Source: Desulfosudis oleivorans
GTDB taxonomy: Bacteria > Desulfobacterota > Desulfobacteria > Desulfobacterales > SURF-7
Length of the DNA: 64,000 nucleotides
Reading direction: 5' to 3'
Assembly (NCBI GenBank): GCA_020723325.1
Contig: DYJD01000021.1
Coordinates: forward strand, 1 to 64,000
Shown here: positions 33,906 through 44,393 of the stretch, piece by piece
Layout of the letters: each line of letters begins with the position of its first letter
How positions within the stretch are numbered: position 1 is the first letter of the stretch
The notes under the pieces: generated by a model
The model's input: the letters and a program-made list of their open reading frames with translations, nothing else
The model's database searches: none
Told to the model about the DNA's origin: nothing
Translations under genes and position numbers: made by a program

Positions 33906-35993
33906 ATGAAATTTGATTTGAACAAGGTCAGAAACATCGGCATCAGCGCCCATATCGACTCCGGCAAGACCACCTTGACGGAAAGAATATTGTTTTACAC
34001 CAAGCGCATCCACGCCATTCACGATGTCAAGGGCAAGGACGGCGTGGGCGCCACCATGGACTCCATGGAACTGGAACGGGAACGGGGCATCACCATTGCA
34101 TCGGCCGCCACTTTCTGTTCCTGGCAAAGCCATGAGATCAATATCATCGATACCCCGGGCCATGTGGATTTCACCATTGAAGTGGAGCGCTCCCTGCGGG
34201 TCCTGGACGGCGCCATCCTGGTGTTGTGCGCCGTGGGCGGGGTCCAGTCCCAGTCCATCACCGTGGATCAGCAGATGAAACGCTACAATGTGCCCTGCAT
34301 CGCCTTTATCAACAAGCTGGACCGCAGCGGCGCCAATCCCTTCCGGGTCATCGAGCAATTGAATGAAAAACTGGGCCATACGGCCGTGGCCATGCAGATC
34401 CCCATCGGCTTGGAAGGCTCCCTGGAAGGGGTCATTGATCTTGTCCACATGCAGGCCTTGTATTTTGACGGCGAAAACGGGGAAACCGTCCTGCGCAAGG
34501 AAATTCCGGCCCATTTGCTGGATGAGGCCCGGGCCAAACGGGAAGAACTCATCGACAAGGCTTCCTTGTTTTCCGATGACCTCACCAACGCCATCCTGGA
34601 GGAAACCGAAATCACCACGGATTTGCTCATCAGCGCCATCCGCCGGGGCACCTTGAGCCGCAAGCTGACCCCGGTGTTCATGGGCTCGGCCTATAAAAAC
34701 AAGGCGGTCCAGCCCATGCTGGACGGCGTCAATCTCCTTTTGCCCTGCCCCATGGATGTCACGAATCAGGCCCTGGATATGGATCAGGACGAGGCGCCGG
34801 TGACCCTGTCCGGCAAACCCGCTGACCCGGTGGTGGCCCTGGCCTTTAAATTGGAGGATGGTGCTTACGGACAATTGACTTACATCCGCGTGTACCAGGG
34901 CACCCTTACCAAAGGGGCCACCATTATCAATGTGCGCAGCGGCAAAAAAACCAAAATCGGCCGCCTGGTGCGCATGCATGCCGACCAGATGGAAGACATC
35001 GAGGCCATTCCGGCAGGCTATATCGGCGCCCTGTTCGGCATTGACTGCGCCTCGGGGGACACCTTTGTATCGCCGGGCATCAATTACAGCATGACCTCCA
35101 TGTTTGTGCCCGAGCCGGTCATCTCCCTGGCCATCGTGCCCACGGACAATAAATCCCAGATCAACATGTCCAAGGCCCTCAACCGTTTCACCAAGGAGGA
35201 CCCCACCTTTCGGACCTATGTCAATGAGGAAACCAACGAGACCATCATCGAAGGCATGGGTGAATTGCATCTCGAAGTGTATGTGGAGCGCATGCGCAGG
35301 GAGTACAATGCCGTGGTCAACACCGGCCAGCCCCAGGTGGCCTACCGCGAAACCATCACCCGCAAGGCGGAATTCAATTATATTCACAAAAAACAGACCG
35401 GCGGCTCCGGCCAATACGGCCGGGTGGCGGGCTTTTTAGAACCGGTGCCGGAGGAGGAATTTGTTTTTGACAACAAGGTCACCGGCGGCACCATCCCCAC
35501 CCAGTACATTCCCGCTTGTGAAAAAGGCTTCCGCCAATGTCTGGCCAAGGGGCCGAAAATGGGCTTTCCGGTCACAGGCATCAAAATCACCATCAACGAC
35601 GGCGCCTCCCATTCCGTGGATTCATCGGACATGGCTTTTCAGGCCGCGGCCCACGGCGCCTTCAAGGAAGGCTATGCCAAAGCCGGTGCGGTGATTCTGG
35701 AACCCATCATGAAAGTGGTGGTGGAAACCCCCACGGAATTCCAGGGCAATGTCATGGGCTCCCTGAATCAAAGGCGCGGCATCATCCTCGGCTCCCAGGA
35801 GGACGGGCCCCAGTGCACCATCGACGCCCAGATTCCCCTTTCAGAGATGTTCGGCTATTCCACGGTCCTGCGCTCCCTGACCCAGGGCAAGGCCCAGTTC
35901 ACCATGGAATTTTCCGCTTATAAGCAGGTGCCCAACGCCATCGGCGAGGAGCTGATGAAAAAAGCCCAGGAAAAGAAAAGCAAGGTGGCCTAA
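33906..35993 (+). CDS. fusA: Translation elongation factor G
   Basis: GTPase that drives ribosomal translocation. G1 [15 protein letters not shown] (Ser where most EF-G have Ala), switch I with [13 protein letters not shown]3 [16 protein letters not shown]4 [10 protein letters not shown]; domain IV with [10 protein letters not shown] and the C-terminal [19 protein letters not shown]. 695 residues, complete. It is not beside rpsL, rpsG or tuf, so it is outside the usual str operon; it could be a second EF-G copy or the main one. Marks the return to core genes after the defence island. Confidence 0.95.
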   Translation: MKFDLNKVRNIGISAHIDSGKTTLTERILFYTKRIHAIHDVKGKDGVGATMDSMELERERGITIASAATFCSWQSHEINIIDTPGHVDFTIEVERSLRVLDGAILVLCAVGGVQSQSITVDQQMKRYNVPCIAFINKLDRSGANPFRVIEQLNEKLGHTAVAMQIPIGLEGSLEGVIDLVHMQALYFDGENGETVLRKEIPAHLLDEARAKREELIDKASLFSDDLTNAILEETEITTDLLISAIRRGTLSRKLTPVFMGSAYKNKAVQPMLDGVNLLLPCPMDVTNQALDMDQDEAPVTLSGKPADPVVALAFKLEDGAYGQLTYIRVYQGTLTKGATIINVRSGKKTKIGRLVRMHADQMEDIEAIPAGYIGALFGIDCASGDTFVSPGINYSMTSMFVPEPVISLAIVPTDNKSQINMSKALNRFTKEDPTFRTYVNEETNETIIEGMGELHLEVYVERMRREYNAVVNTGQPQVAYRETITRKAEFNYIHKKQTGGSGQYGRVAGFLEPVPEEEFVFDNKVTGGTIPTQYIPACEKGFRQCLAKGPKMGFPVTGIKITINDGASHSVDSSDMAFQAAAHGAFKEGYAKAGAVILEPIMKVVVETPTEFQGNVMGSLNQRRGIILGSQEDGPQCTIDAQIPLSEMFGYSTVLRSLTQGKAQFTMEFSAYKQVPNAIGEELMKKAQEKKSKVA

Positions 35994-36084
35994 AAGCAGG
36001 CCGGTTTCCATAGAAAGCGCGAACATCATGACTATTATCAACGCAGCGGCCAGATGGGTCAATGCTCACAATCAGGAGAAATCA

Positions 36085-36783
36085 ATGCAGATAAATGAAC
36101 AGATGCTTTGGAATCCCTTGCGTCGCCTTGGATTTGCCACAGACGACCTGCTTTCCAAGGGGGCCTTCGGCGCCATCACCGGCCGGGCCGGGGTGGGCAA
36201 AACTTCCTTTTTGGTGCAACTGGCCCTCAATGCCATGTTGCGGTACAAGAGCGTCCTGCACATCAGCCTGGATTATCCGGTGAAAAAAATCAACCTCTGG
36301 TACAAAGAAGTCTTTCAGCATCTTGCCAAACAGTCGGGCATTGCCAATCCCAACGAAATGTGGGAGACCATCCTGCCCTTCCGTTTCATCATGACCCTGC
36401 AGGTGGACGGCTTCAGTGTGCCCAGACTGATGGAACGCCTGAAAGATCTAACTGAACAGAAAATCTTCCGGCCGGAGATCATCATCATCGACGGTTTGCC
36501 TTTTGATGGATCCATCCCCGGCATCCTCGCGGATTTAAAGCCAGTGGTTGCGGAAAACTTGTGCGCCTGGTTCACGGTCAAAACCCATCGCCATGAAGCG
36601 CCGGCTGCGGACGGGCTACCCACCCAGTTGACCGGTGTAAAAGACTTGTTTGAGATCATCATCGCGTTGCAGCCGGAAGGCAGCGAGATCCTGGTCCAGG
36701 CCTTGAAAGGCGCCGACCCGTCCTGCGGTCGGGCCGTGGTGCGCATCAATCCTTCCACCATGCTGATCCAGGTTGCGGGTTAG
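36085..36783 (+). CDS. RecA/DnaB-type P-loop ATPase of unknown role
   Basis: About 232 residues, start ATG 36085 with AGGAG nine bases upstream (in-frame ATG at 36028 lacks one). Walker A GRAGVGKTSFLVQLALNAM and a Walker B-like RPEIIIIDGLPFDGS. Order and spacing resemble RecA-superfamily ATPases such as KaiC or DnaB cores, without extra domains. The final part, GRAVVRINPSTMLIQVAG, is a short sheet. Lies 90 bases behind EF-G and ends tail to tail with a histidine kinase, overlapping it by four bases. No partner is evident. Confidence 0.6.
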   Translation: MQINEQMLWNPLRRLGFATDDLLSKGAFGAITGRAGVGKTSFLVQLALNAMLRYKSVLHISLDYPVKKINLWYKEVFQHLAKQSGIANPNEMWETILPFRFIMTLQVDGFSVPRLMERLKDLTEQKIFRPEIIIIDGLPFDGSIPGILADLKPVVAENLCAWFTVKTHRHEAPAADGLPTQLTGVKDLFEIIIALQPEGSEILVQALKGADPSCGRAVVRINPSTMLIQVAG

Positions 36784-38444
36784 GCTGGCGCCGGTTTCTT
36801 TTTTCTCCTCCCGGTGGCGCTGCTTTTGCGGGCCGCGGGTAGGAAGACCTGAAAAGTGGCCCCTTTGCCTTTTTGCGACTGGACCTGCAGGTAACCGCCG
36901 TGGGCCTTGACGATTCCATAGGTCGAGGCCAGCCCCAGGCCGGAGCCCTTACCCACTTCCTTGGTGGTGAAAAACGGTTCAAAAATGTGCTCCATGACGG
37001 CGGCATCCATGCCCACGCCGGTGTCCTGCACGGTCAGGCAGACATAGATGCCGGATTTGGGTATGAACCGATCCGTCCGAATTTCTTTGTGGGATAGGTT
37101 TTCCGTTTTTAGTAGCAGGTCACCGCCGCCGGGCATGGCATCCAGGGCATTGACCAACAAATTCATCACCACCTGTTCCATCTGCCCGGGATCGGCTATG
37201 ACCTCGGCCAGGTCCAAAGCCTCCTGGAACTCAACCCGAATGCCTTTTTGGGGCTTGGCAACCGTTGCCGAAATTTCCCGCACCAGGTCATTCAAATTGA
37301 TGGGCTGGATTTCATAATTTCCCTCCCGGGCATACCCCAGGAGTTGACTGGTGAGATGGGCGCCGGCCGTGATCTGCTTTTCAATGTTCTGGAGCATCTT
37401 GTAAGTTTTGCTGTTCGGTTCGGTCTTTAACAGCAACATGGAAGTATAGCCCTGGATGGCCATGAGCAGATTGTTGAAATTATGGGCCACTCCCCCGGCC
37501 AAGGTGCCGATGGACTTCATGCGCCGGGCGTATTGCATTTGCTTTTCCATTTGCTTTTTTTCTTCTTCAGCCAGTTTGCGGGCCGTGATATCCCTGGCAA
37601 TTCCCCGGAATCCCATGGGCTCGTTTTTGTGGTTGCGGATGAGGGCCACCGAGGTTTCAATTATGCATTTAACCCCGTCCTTGCGCGTGAGCACCCAATC
37701 AAATCCATGGGAAACCTTGCCGGCTTTATAAACCTCATTGAATGTTTGAAAGACCTTTCTGGCGTTTTCCGCATCCATAAATACCCGGTTGTTCATGCCC
37801 AGGAGTTCTTCGGCCGGGTAACCGAGGATTGCACACATGGAACCATTGAAAAAGGTGAAATTGCCCGCCAGATCCACCTCATAATAGCCTTCGATGATAT
37901 TGTCGAGGATGGTGTGATAGCGGGCCTCGTTGGCGGCTGCGGCTTCCGCATGCCTGCGCCGTTCCACGGCCAGGGAGATTTGTTCCGCCACGGTTGTGAG
38001 CAGGTCCAGGTCCTGATGACTGTATTGATCCGGGTTGGAATAATGCTGAAGGGAAAGCAAGCCCATGGCCGCGCCCTTGATCTGGAGCGGAACCCCCAGC
38101 CAAACCTTTGGAACAATCCCGGCCGGAATCCTCTTTTGAATTTCCTTTTCCCTGGCAATCAGGGCTCTGTTCTTGCGGATGACTTCAATGGCCAGATCCT
38201 GGGCTATGGGATCAAGACGGCCGCCACGGGGTGAAGCGGACGCCAGGCTGGGCTGAATATAGGGAAAAACCAAACCAGCGCCGCCTTTGTCCAGGAAGGC
38301 CACATAGAAATTTTCCGCATCCAGGACCTGTGAAAGGGTCCTGTGGATGCTGGGAAACAACTCTTCCAGCTCCTTGTGTTTGCTGACCGCATTGGAAATT
38401 GCCGACAACAGCTCACAGCAATTCTTGTAATCGTATTTTTTCAT
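36780..38444 (-). CDS. GAF-PAS sensor histidine kinase
   Basis: 554 residues, no membrane segment, so cytoplasmic. GAF domain about residues 15-165 (FPSIHRTLSQVLDAENFYVA), PAS domain about 175-300 (LDNIIEGYYEVDLAGNFTFF), then the phospho-acceptor His near 320 in LAGGVAHNFNNLLMAIQGY, and a HATPase with N box NLLVNALDAMPGG, G1 DTGVGMDAAV and G2 GKGSGLGLASTYG. The NtrB-like HNFNN box suggests the HisKA subclass that talks to NtrC-like or detached regulators. No response regulator is nearby, so it is an orphan kinase. Confidence 0.92.
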   Translation of the reverse strand: MKKYDYKNCCELLSAISNAVSKHKELEELFPSIHRTLSQVLDAENFYVAFLDKGGAGLVFPYIQPSLASASPRGGRLDPIAQDLAIEVIRKNRALIAREKEIQKRIPAGIVPKVWLGVPLQIKGAAMGLLSLQHYSNPDQYSHQDLDLLTTVAEQISLAVERRRHAEAAAANEARYHTILDNIIEGYYEVDLAGNFTFFNGSMCAILGYPAEELLGMNNRVFMDAENARKVFQTFNEVYKAGKVSHGFDWVLTRKDGVKCIIETSVALIRNHKNEPMGFRGIARDITARKLAEEEKKQMEKQMQYARRMKSIGTLAGGVAHNFNNLLMAIQGYTSMLLLKTEPNSKTYKMLQNIEKQITAGAHLTSQLLGYAREGNYEIQPINLNDLVREISATVAKPQKGIRVEFQEALDLAEVIADPGQMEQVVMNLLVNALDAMPGGGDLLLKTENLSHKEIRTDRFIPKSGIYVCLTVQDTGVGMDAAVMEHIFEPFFTTKEVGKGSGLGLASTYGIVKAHGGYLQVQSQKGKGATFQVFLPAARKSSATGRRKKKPAPA

Positions 38445-38701
38445 TTGAATGCGAGGCCTTGACCATCATTTCAACCCCATCGCCACCGGAAGCCGTTTCC
38501 ACGATTGAAAATAGCCGAAATTCCGGCCCTGGTCGAATGTGATCTATTATATGGATTTTTTGGTTGATGCATATAGCGATTCCCGCGCCGATAGTCAAAG
38601 CAAATTTTCATACCGTGATTCAAATATTTTTGCTTGCTTGAAACCACCGGTTTCCGATATTGTGCCTGAAAATGGATTGTTTAAGGAACTGTAAAGAACG
38701 T

Positions 38702-39547
38702 ATGAAAAAAACAGCCCTTCTTTTTTTAATTGCACTGATCGCCTCTGGTTGCATCTTTCGTTTGATCTATACCAATCTGGACTGGATCATCCCCTGGTAC
38801 GTTTCCGATTACATCACCTTGAACGGCGAGCAGGACGGATTTCTGGCCCAACAAATCAAATCCCAATTGAAATGGCATCGGGTTTCCCAATTGCCCATTT
38901 ATTCCCAGGCCGTTAAAAATTTCAGCGCCGCCGCGGGAAAAGGTCTGACCCGTAATGATCTGGAGCATGTTCATGACACCCTGCGCCTGTATTGGCAGGA
39001 CCTGGTGCGCCAGATTTCGCCTGATATCGCCGATATCCTGATTTCCGCCGACGATGCCCAGATAAAAGAGCTGTTAGCCAGTTTTGAAAGAAAAAATCGC
39101 GAATTCAAGGAAAAATATATTGATCTGGAACCGGAAAAGCTGCGCAAAATGAAGGTCGAACGCATGGAGCGGGTGCTGGACTATTTCCTGGGCTCCCTGA
39201 CCCAACAGCAGGAGACCATCATTGAAATGTGGGCTTGCAAACTCGCGCCCATTGCCGAGGAGCGCCTGGCGTACATCAAGCAGATCAAGGCGCGCTTTGA
39301 AAAAATGCTCGCAAACCGCCATGACAAGGAAAAATTCAAGGAGGACTTGCGAAATCTGATGTTTTTCAACCGGGAGGAATGGCCGGCGGATTTCAAAGCC
39401 AAGGCCGAGCGCAATCGTGAACTGACCAGGGAAACTTTTCTGGAAATCGACCGCACCCTGAGCGCCGACCAGCGCGCCCATTGCATTGAAAAATTGAACG
39501 CCCTGAGCGCGGTCATGGATGAGCTGGCTGCCGAAGTACGGGAATAA
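38702..39547 (+). CDS. DUF6279-type lipoprotein
   Basis: 281 residues. The start MKKTALLFLIALIASGC is a clear lipoprotein signal with lipobox IASGC; the following IYTNLDWIIPWYVSDYITL is the hallmark of the DUF6279 family. The remainder is helical and charged, with KVERMERVLDYFLGSLTQQQ. Function of the family is unknown; it is an envelope protein. ATG 38660 is in frame but would spoil the signal. It precedes the polyamine genes by about 30 bases, possibly by chance. Confidence 0.8.
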   Translation: MKKTALLFLIALIASGCIFRLIYTNLDWIIPWYVSDYITLNGEQDGFLAQQIKSQLKWHRVSQLPIYSQAVKNFSAAAGKGLTRNDLEHVHDTLRLYWQDLVRQISPDIADILISADDAQIKELLASFERKNREFKEKYIDLEPEKLRKMKVERMERVLDYFLGSLTQQQETIIEMWACKLAPIAEERLAYIKQIKARFEKMLANRHDKEKFKEDLRNLMFFNREEWPADFKAKAERNRELTRETFLEIDRTLSADQRAHCIEKLNALSAVMDELAAEVRE

Positions 39548-39578
39548 TCAAGAAAAACGGAAAAAAGGAGTGCTGCAA

Positions 39579-40754
39579 GTGGCAACTGTATTGATTATCG
39601 GAGCAGGTGGCGTGGGCAATGTGGTGGCCCACAAATGCGCCCAGGCGGCGGACATATTTGAAAGAATCATTCTGGCCAGTAGGAACAAAGCCAAATGTGA
39701 TGACATCGCCGCCCGCATCGCGAAACCCATGGCAACGGCCCAAGTGGATGCGGACAAACCGACGGAAGTCATTGCCCTTATCAAACAGGTCAAGCCGGAT
39801 CTGGTCATCAATGTGGCCCTGCCCTACCAGGATCTGCCCATCATGGAAGCCTGCCTTGCAACCCAGGTGGATTATCTGGATACGGCCAATTACGAACCAC
39901 CGGATCAAGCCAAATTCGAATACAAATGGCAGTGGGACCTGCATGATCAGTTCCGGGAAAGGGGCATCATGGCCCTCCTGGGCAGCGGTTTTGACCCCGG
40001 CGTTACCAATGTGTTCTGCGCCTATGCCCAAAAGCATCATTATGACGAAATTCATGCCATCGACATCATCGACTGCAATGCCGGCAGCCACGGCCATCCC
40101 TTTGCCACCAATTTCAATCCGGAAATCAATATCCGCGAAATCACCCAGAAGGGCAAATATTGGGAAAAAGGCCAATGGATCGAAATCGAACCCATGTCCG
40201 TCTCAAAAGATATCGACTTCCCGGAAGTGGGCCCGCGCCGGGCCTATCTCTTGTACCATGAGGAATTGGAATCCCTGGTTAAGCATATCCGCGGCCTGCA
40301 GCGCATCCGCTTCTGGATGACCTTTGGCGAAGAATACCTGACCCACCTGCGCGTGTTGCAAAATGTGGGTATGACCCGCATTGACCCGGTGCGCTTTGAA
40401 GGCCACGACATCGTGCCCCTCAAATTCCTGAAGGCCCTGCTGCCGGACCCGGGCTCCCTGGGAATCACCTATGCGGGCAAGACCAGCATCGGCTGCATTT
40501 TCGAAGGTATCAAGGACGGCCGGCCCAAAAAGCTGCTCATTTACAATGTCTGCGACCATGCTGTCTGCTTTCAGGAAGTCGGGGCCCAGGCCGTGTCCTA
40601 TACCACCGGCGTGCCGGCCATGATCGGCGCGGCCATGATGCTCACCGGCAAATGGCGCGGCCAGGGGGTCTTCAACATGGAGCAGTTCGATCCCCTGCCC
40701 TTCCTGGACATGCTCAACCGCTACGGCCTGCCCTGGAAGGAAAAAATGCTGTGA
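39579..40754 (+). CDS. Saccharopine dehydrogenase-like carboxynorspermidine dehydrogenase
   Basis: NAD(P)H-dependent enzyme that condenses a diamine with aspartate semialdehyde to give carboxy(nor)spermidine. Rossmann start VATVLIIGAGGVGNVVAHKC; typical RIILASRNKAKCDDIAARI, YLDTANYEPPDQAKFEYKWQ and LGSGFDPGVTNVFCAYAQKH. 391 residues. The GTG start at 39579 has AAGGAG upstream; an ATG at 39519 lies in the previous gene. The overlap with the decarboxylase (GTGA) supports this assignment over lysine biosynthesis. Confidence 0.9.
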   Translation: MATVLIIGAGGVGNVVAHKCAQAADIFERIILASRNKAKCDDIAARIAKPMATAQVDADKPTEVIALIKQVKPDLVINVALPYQDLPIMEACLATQVDYLDTANYEPPDQAKFEYKWQWDLHDQFRERGIMALLGSGFDPGVTNVFCAYAQKHHYDEIHAIDIIDCNAGSHGHPFATNFNPEINIREITQKGKYWEKGQWIEIEPMSVSKDIDFPEVGPRRAYLLYHEELESLVKHIRGLQRIRFWMTFGEEYLTHLRVLQNVGMTRIDPVRFEGHDIVPLKFLKALLPDPGSLGITYAGKTSIGCIFEGIKDGRPKKLLIYNVCDHAVCFQEVGAQAVSYTTGVPAMIGAAMMLTGKWRGQGVFNMEQFDPLPFLDMLNRYGLPWKEKML

Positions 40755-41890
40755 TCCCGGATGTCGGCAGTCTGAGAACCCCCTGTTACATCATCGATCT
40801 GGGCCTGCTCCGCAAAAACCTGGACATCCTGGGGCAGGTGCAGGCCGCGGCCGGCTGCAAAATCCTTCTGGCCCTGAAAGGCTTTGCCGCCTGGAGCACC
40901 TTCCCCCTGATCCGCAAGACCCTGCACGGCGTCACGGCCAGCTCCCGGCACGAAGCCATGCTGGGCAAGGAGGAATTCGGCGGCGAGGTGCATCTTTGCG
41001 CCCCGGCCTATCGCGATGATGAAATCGACGCGCTCCTGGCCTGTGTGGACCATATGGTGTTCAATTCCTTTTCCCAGTGGCAGCGCTTCAGAGCCCGGAT
41101 TCAAGCCTGCCCGCGGCCGGTTTCCTGCGGTCTGCGCCTCAATCCGGAGCATTCCGAGGTGGCCACGGCGATTTACGACCCTTGCGCGCCCGGGTCACGC
41201 CTGGGGGTCCGGCTGGAAACCTTCCTTGCCCACGACCGGGCCGGCCTGGAAGGGCTGCATTTTCACACCCTGTGCGAACTGAATGCCGATGCCCTGGAAA
41301 GAACCCTTGCGGTTTTTAAAAACAAGTTCGGCCCCTTCATCCCTGGAATGAAATGGGTCAATTTCGGCGGCGGCCATCACATCACCCGGCCGGATTATGA
41401 TGTGGAGCGCCTATGCCGGCTGGTGCGGGATTTCCGCAACGAATTTGCCGTCGAGGTCTATCTGGAACCGGGCGAAGCCATTGCCTTGAACACCGGTTAT
41501 CTGGCAGCCACGGTCCTGGATATCACCCACAACCGGGTGGATATCGCCATTCTGGACACATCGGCGGCTACCCACATGCCCGACGTGCTGGAAATGCCCT
41601 ACCGCCCGGTGATTGAAGGGGCCGGCAAACCGGGTGAGCATCCCCATACCTATCGCCTGGGCGGGCTCACCTGCCTGGCCGGGGATGTGATCGGCGACTA
41701 TTCCTTTCCCGAGCCCCTCAAGGTGGGGCAACGCCTGATTTTCCACGACATGGCCCATTATTCCATGGTGAAGAACAACACTTTCAACGGCGTGGGTCTG
41801 CCGGACATTGTCTTATACGAACCGGAAACCGGCGCATTTCAGGTAGTGCGGGAATTCAGTTATTTGGATTACAAGCAGCGGCTGTCTTGA
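40751..41890 (+). CDS. nspC: Carboxynorspermidine decarboxylase
   Basis: PLP-dependent decarboxylase of the alanine-racemase-fold group, giving spermidine or norspermidine from the carboxy form. PLP lysine strand KILLALKGFAAWSTFPLI (K near residue 39); SSRHEAMLGKEEFGGEVHLC; HFHTLCELNADALE; GGGHHITRPDYDVERLC; and PLP-binding GLTCLAGDVIGDY. 379 residues, complete. GTG start overlaps the dehydrogenase stop. Together they form the alternative spermidine route common in Desulfobacterota. Its last 35 bases overlap the end of the convergent ATP-grasp gene. Confidence 0.93.
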   Translation: MIPDVGSLRTPCYIIDLGLLRKNLDILGQVQAAAGCKILLALKGFAAWSTFPLIRKTLHGVTASSRHEAMLGKEEFGGEVHLCAPAYRDDEIDALLACVDHMVFNSFSQWQRFRARIQACPRPVSCGLRLNPEHSEVATAIYDPCAPGSRLGVRLETFLAHDRAGLEGLHFHTLCELNADALERTLAVFKNKFGPFIPGMKWVNFGGGHHITRPDYDVERLCRLVRDFRNEFAVEVYLEPGEAIALNTGYLAATVLDITHNRVDIAILDTSAATHMPDVLEMPYRPVIEGAGKPGEHPHTYRLGGLTCLAGDVIGDYSFPEPLKVGQRLIFHDMAHYSMVKNNTFNGVGLPDIVLYEPETGAFQVVREFSYLDYKQRLS

Positions 41891-42821
41891 AAGTCTTAAC
41901 GGCAAAGGCCACCCGTTCTGCCAGGCTGTGAAGATCGTGGGCCTGCTTTTTCACCGCATCAAGGCGCGGCAGCAGGCCTTGGCGGTTGGCGATCTGGATG
42001 CTCAGCCCCGGCCGCGCATTCAGTTCCAGAATGAGGGGGCCTTTGGATTGATCCAGCACAATATCCACCCCCAAATAGCCCAGGCCGGTCAATTCGTAAC
42101 AGCCGGCCGCCAATTTCAGTAATTCCGGCCAACGGGGGATGGTGAGGCCCTTGATGCTTGCACCGGTGTCGGGATGTTCTTCCACGGCGGTATTCTTCCA
42201 CACCGCTGCCACGGTGACTCCGCCGGCCAGGTCAATGCCGGCTCCCACGGCGCCCTGGTGCAGGTTGGCCTTGCCGTTGGACTCCCGGGTGGGCAGCCGC
42301 ACCATGGACATGACCGGCACCCCCAGAAAAACAATGATGCGGATATCAGGCACCCCCATATAACTCACCCCTTCGAAAACCGGATCAAATTGCACCCGGT
42401 ATTCGATCATGGCCCGGTCAGGCTGGCCCCCCAGGGAATACATCCCGCTAAGAATATTGGAGACATGATAGCCCACTTCCTCTTTTTCCATGATGATGCC
42501 GTTGTTTTTCCGATAGCGTTCGCGAAAACGGCCGGTCAGCACCAGAATCCCTTTGCCGCCTGACCCCTTGGAAGGTTTGATCACCGCCTCTGGATGGATC
42601 GCAAGCAAGTCATGGAGCTTGTGGCGGATCTGGTATTCCGAATCAATCACCCCATAGAGCTCCGGCACGGACAAGCCGGCCTGAAGGGCCAGGGCCTTGG
42701 TTTTCAGCTTGTCATCCACCAGGGGATAAAGCCGGCGTTGATTGTATACCAGGGTATAAGCCGCATTGCGCTGATTCAGGCCGAGAATGCCGCTCTGTTT
42801 CAGTCCGCCCCAGGCCTTCAT
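41856..42821 (-). CDS. Alpha-L-glutamate ligase-related ATP-grasp protein
   Basis: ATP-grasp enzyme (RimK-like) expected to form peptide-type bonds. Visible: RRLYPLVDDKLKTKALALQA, PEAVIKPSKGSGGKGILVLT (the nucleotide-gripping Lys and glycine loop), GVDIVLDQSKGPLILELNAR (metal-binding D..E.N) and PGLSIQIANRQGLLPRL. 321 residues. Gene overlaps with the 7TM gene upstream (ATGA), forming a known three-gene neighbourhood with a zinc-protease-like protein. Proposed role: attaching amino acids to an unidentified substrate; the acceptor is unknown. Confidence 0.88.
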   Translation of the reverse strand: MKAWGGLKQSGILGLNQRNAAYTLVYNQRRLYPLVDDKLKTKALALQAGLSVPELYGVIDSEYQIRHKLHDLLAIHPEAVIKPSKGSGGKGILVLTGRFRERYRKNNGIIMEKEEVGYHVSNILSGMYSLGGQPDRAMIEYRVQFDPVFEGVSYMGVPDIRIIVFLGVPVMSMVRLPTRESNGKANLHQGAVGAGIDLAGGVTVAAVWKNTAVEEHPDTGASIKGLTIPRWPELLKLAAGCYELTGLGYLGVDIVLDQSKGPLILELNARPGLSIQIANRQGLLPRLDAVKKQAHDLHSLAERVAFAVKTFKTAAACNPNN

Positions 42822-44371
42822 GACGATTTCTCTTTGGTATTGAATACCTTAAATCGGATGAATTCCGTCAGGCGATAACCGGAATACCTGCCCAGCAACA
42901 GAATGGCCGCCAGCAGCACCAGATTCAATTCAGGAAAGACAAATACTAGATGGGCCAAAATGGGCACGGCCATCACCAGATAAATGAAAGTGGCCACGAT
43001 CAAGGTGCCCAGGCCCTGGCGCAGGGCATCCCCTGGACCGGTTTCCTCCCATAAAATGGACATGCGCTCAATGGCCATGGTCAGGATCACCATGGGAAAC
43101 AGGGCCACGGAAAGGCCTTGTTCCAGGCCCAGCAAATGGGTGACCACGCTGAAGGCGGCCATCATGAGGATCACCATGGTCAGCACCGCCGCCAGCCGCG
43201 GGACCACCAGCAATTTGAGCTGCTCCAGATAGCGCCGCACCCCCAGCCCCAAACCCACCAGCACGATGAAGAGCATCAAGCCCACGGGCAGTTGGGTCTC
43301 CCGCAGGGCCAGGGCGATCAGTACCGGCATGAAAGTCCCCAGGGTGCGAATGCCGATGACGTTGCGCAAAAGCACCACCAGCAAAGCCCCTATGGGAATC
43401 AGCATCAGGATCCGGTAGACCGATTGGGTCTGAAGGGGTAGGCTGAACAAGGAAAACCGGTATAAAAAAGGCATGCCCTTGGGATTGCGATCGGAAACGA
43501 TGAACTGGGTTTCCTCCTCATTGCGGGCCAGGGAAAAAGCCACTTTGCAGTCTTTCAGCCCCTTGAATTTCAGCAGTGGCTCCCCCCCCCGCCACCAGAC
43601 CAGATAGTCCGCGGGAATCCCCTTTTCGGCTGTTTCGGGATTAAAGGGATGCCATTTGCCGTTATCAAAAACTTCCACCCAGTGTTTTAAATCCGACCTG
43701 GCAAATTTCAAATCCTGAACCAGGCGGATGCCATGCACGGCCCGGGCCTGAATATCCGCAAGGGACAAGAGCCGGACAATCAAATCCGCCTTGTCTTCCG
43801 TGGTCTTCATTTTATCCAGCAGAAACAGGGTGGCAGCGCTTTCATCCGACTGATTCAGGCGCTTGAGCAAAGCGATCACAAAACTTTCCATATCCGCGGA
43901 TTTATCAAAAAGCTCCGCGATCAAGGCCGTTGAAGCTTCCAAGCGGGTGCCGGAAAAATCCGGTTTCCGCAATTCGGTTTTGTCCCGACGATCAAAGGGG
44001 GCTTCCAGGGTCCGTTCCACGCCGGTCAGACGAAATACCCCGCGGTAGTAGAGATGGATTTTGCCCTTGGCCTGGCGTTTGGACCAGACCGCCTTGCGGT
44101 TGCCGCCTTCGGTTTCCGTGTTCAGGCCGAATTCCCGGGAAATGAAACTTTCATTGGTGATGGCGATATTGGGATTGTTTTTGGGAATGAACAGCTCGAT
44201 CTTGATGGGCGCCTTCTGGGCCTTGAAAGCCACTTCCGCCTCCAGGGTCCACAGCATGGTCTGAACCTTGGGCTGCAAGGGCAACTTCAACTGCCGGACC
44301 TTGTAGTAGAAACAGCCCAACCCGGCCAGGGTCAAAACCATCGCAAGAATGAAAAGGTGTTTCCGCTTCAT
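42818..44371 (-). CDS. Inactive transglutaminase domain fused to seven membrane helices
   Basis: 517 residues. N-terminal membrane anchor (HLFILAMVLTLAGLGCFYY), a periplasmic domain with a transglutaminase-like core (DIQARAVHGIRLV, KHWVEVFDNGKWHPFNPE) in which the catalytic Cys is missing (LSLADIQA where active enzymes have a Cys), then about seven helices from residue 320. This matches the UUP1/7TM_transglut_inact architecture. Families of this cluster are thought to sense or handle peptides in the periplasm. Co-encoded with the ATP-grasp ligase and the aspartyl-protease-fold protein on either side. Confidence 0.85.
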   Translation of the reverse strand: MKRKHLFILAMVLTLAGLGCFYYKVRQLKLPLQPKVQTMLWTLEAEVAFKAQKAPIKIELFIPKNNPNIAITNESFISREFGLNTETEGGNRKAVWSKRQAKGKIHLYYRGVFRLTGVERTLEAPFDRRDKTELRKPDFSGTRLEASTALIAELFDKSADMESFVIALLKRLNQSDESAATLFLLDKMKTTEDKADLIVRLLSLADIQARAVHGIRLVQDLKFARSDLKHWVEVFDNGKWHPFNPETAEKGIPADYLVWWRGGEPLLKFKGLKDCKVAFSLARNEEETQFIVSDRNPKGMPFLYRFSLFSLPLQTQSVYRILMLIPIGALLVVLLRNVIGIRTLGTFMPVLIALALRETQLPVGLMLFIVLVGLGLGVRRYLEQLKLLVVPRLAAVLTMVILMMAAFSVVTHLLGLEQGLSVALFPMVILTMAIERMSILWEETGPGDALRQGLGTLIVATFIYLVMAVPILAHLVFVFPELNLVLLAAILLLGRYSGYRLTEFIRFKVFNTKEKSS

Positions 44372-44393
44372 GCTGAAAAAAGTCGTATCTAGC

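Noticed and set aside
33873-35414. Long minus-strand open frame (513 codons) opposite the EF-G gene
   Set aside because: Shadow of a GC-rich conserved gene; no domain or start signal of its own.
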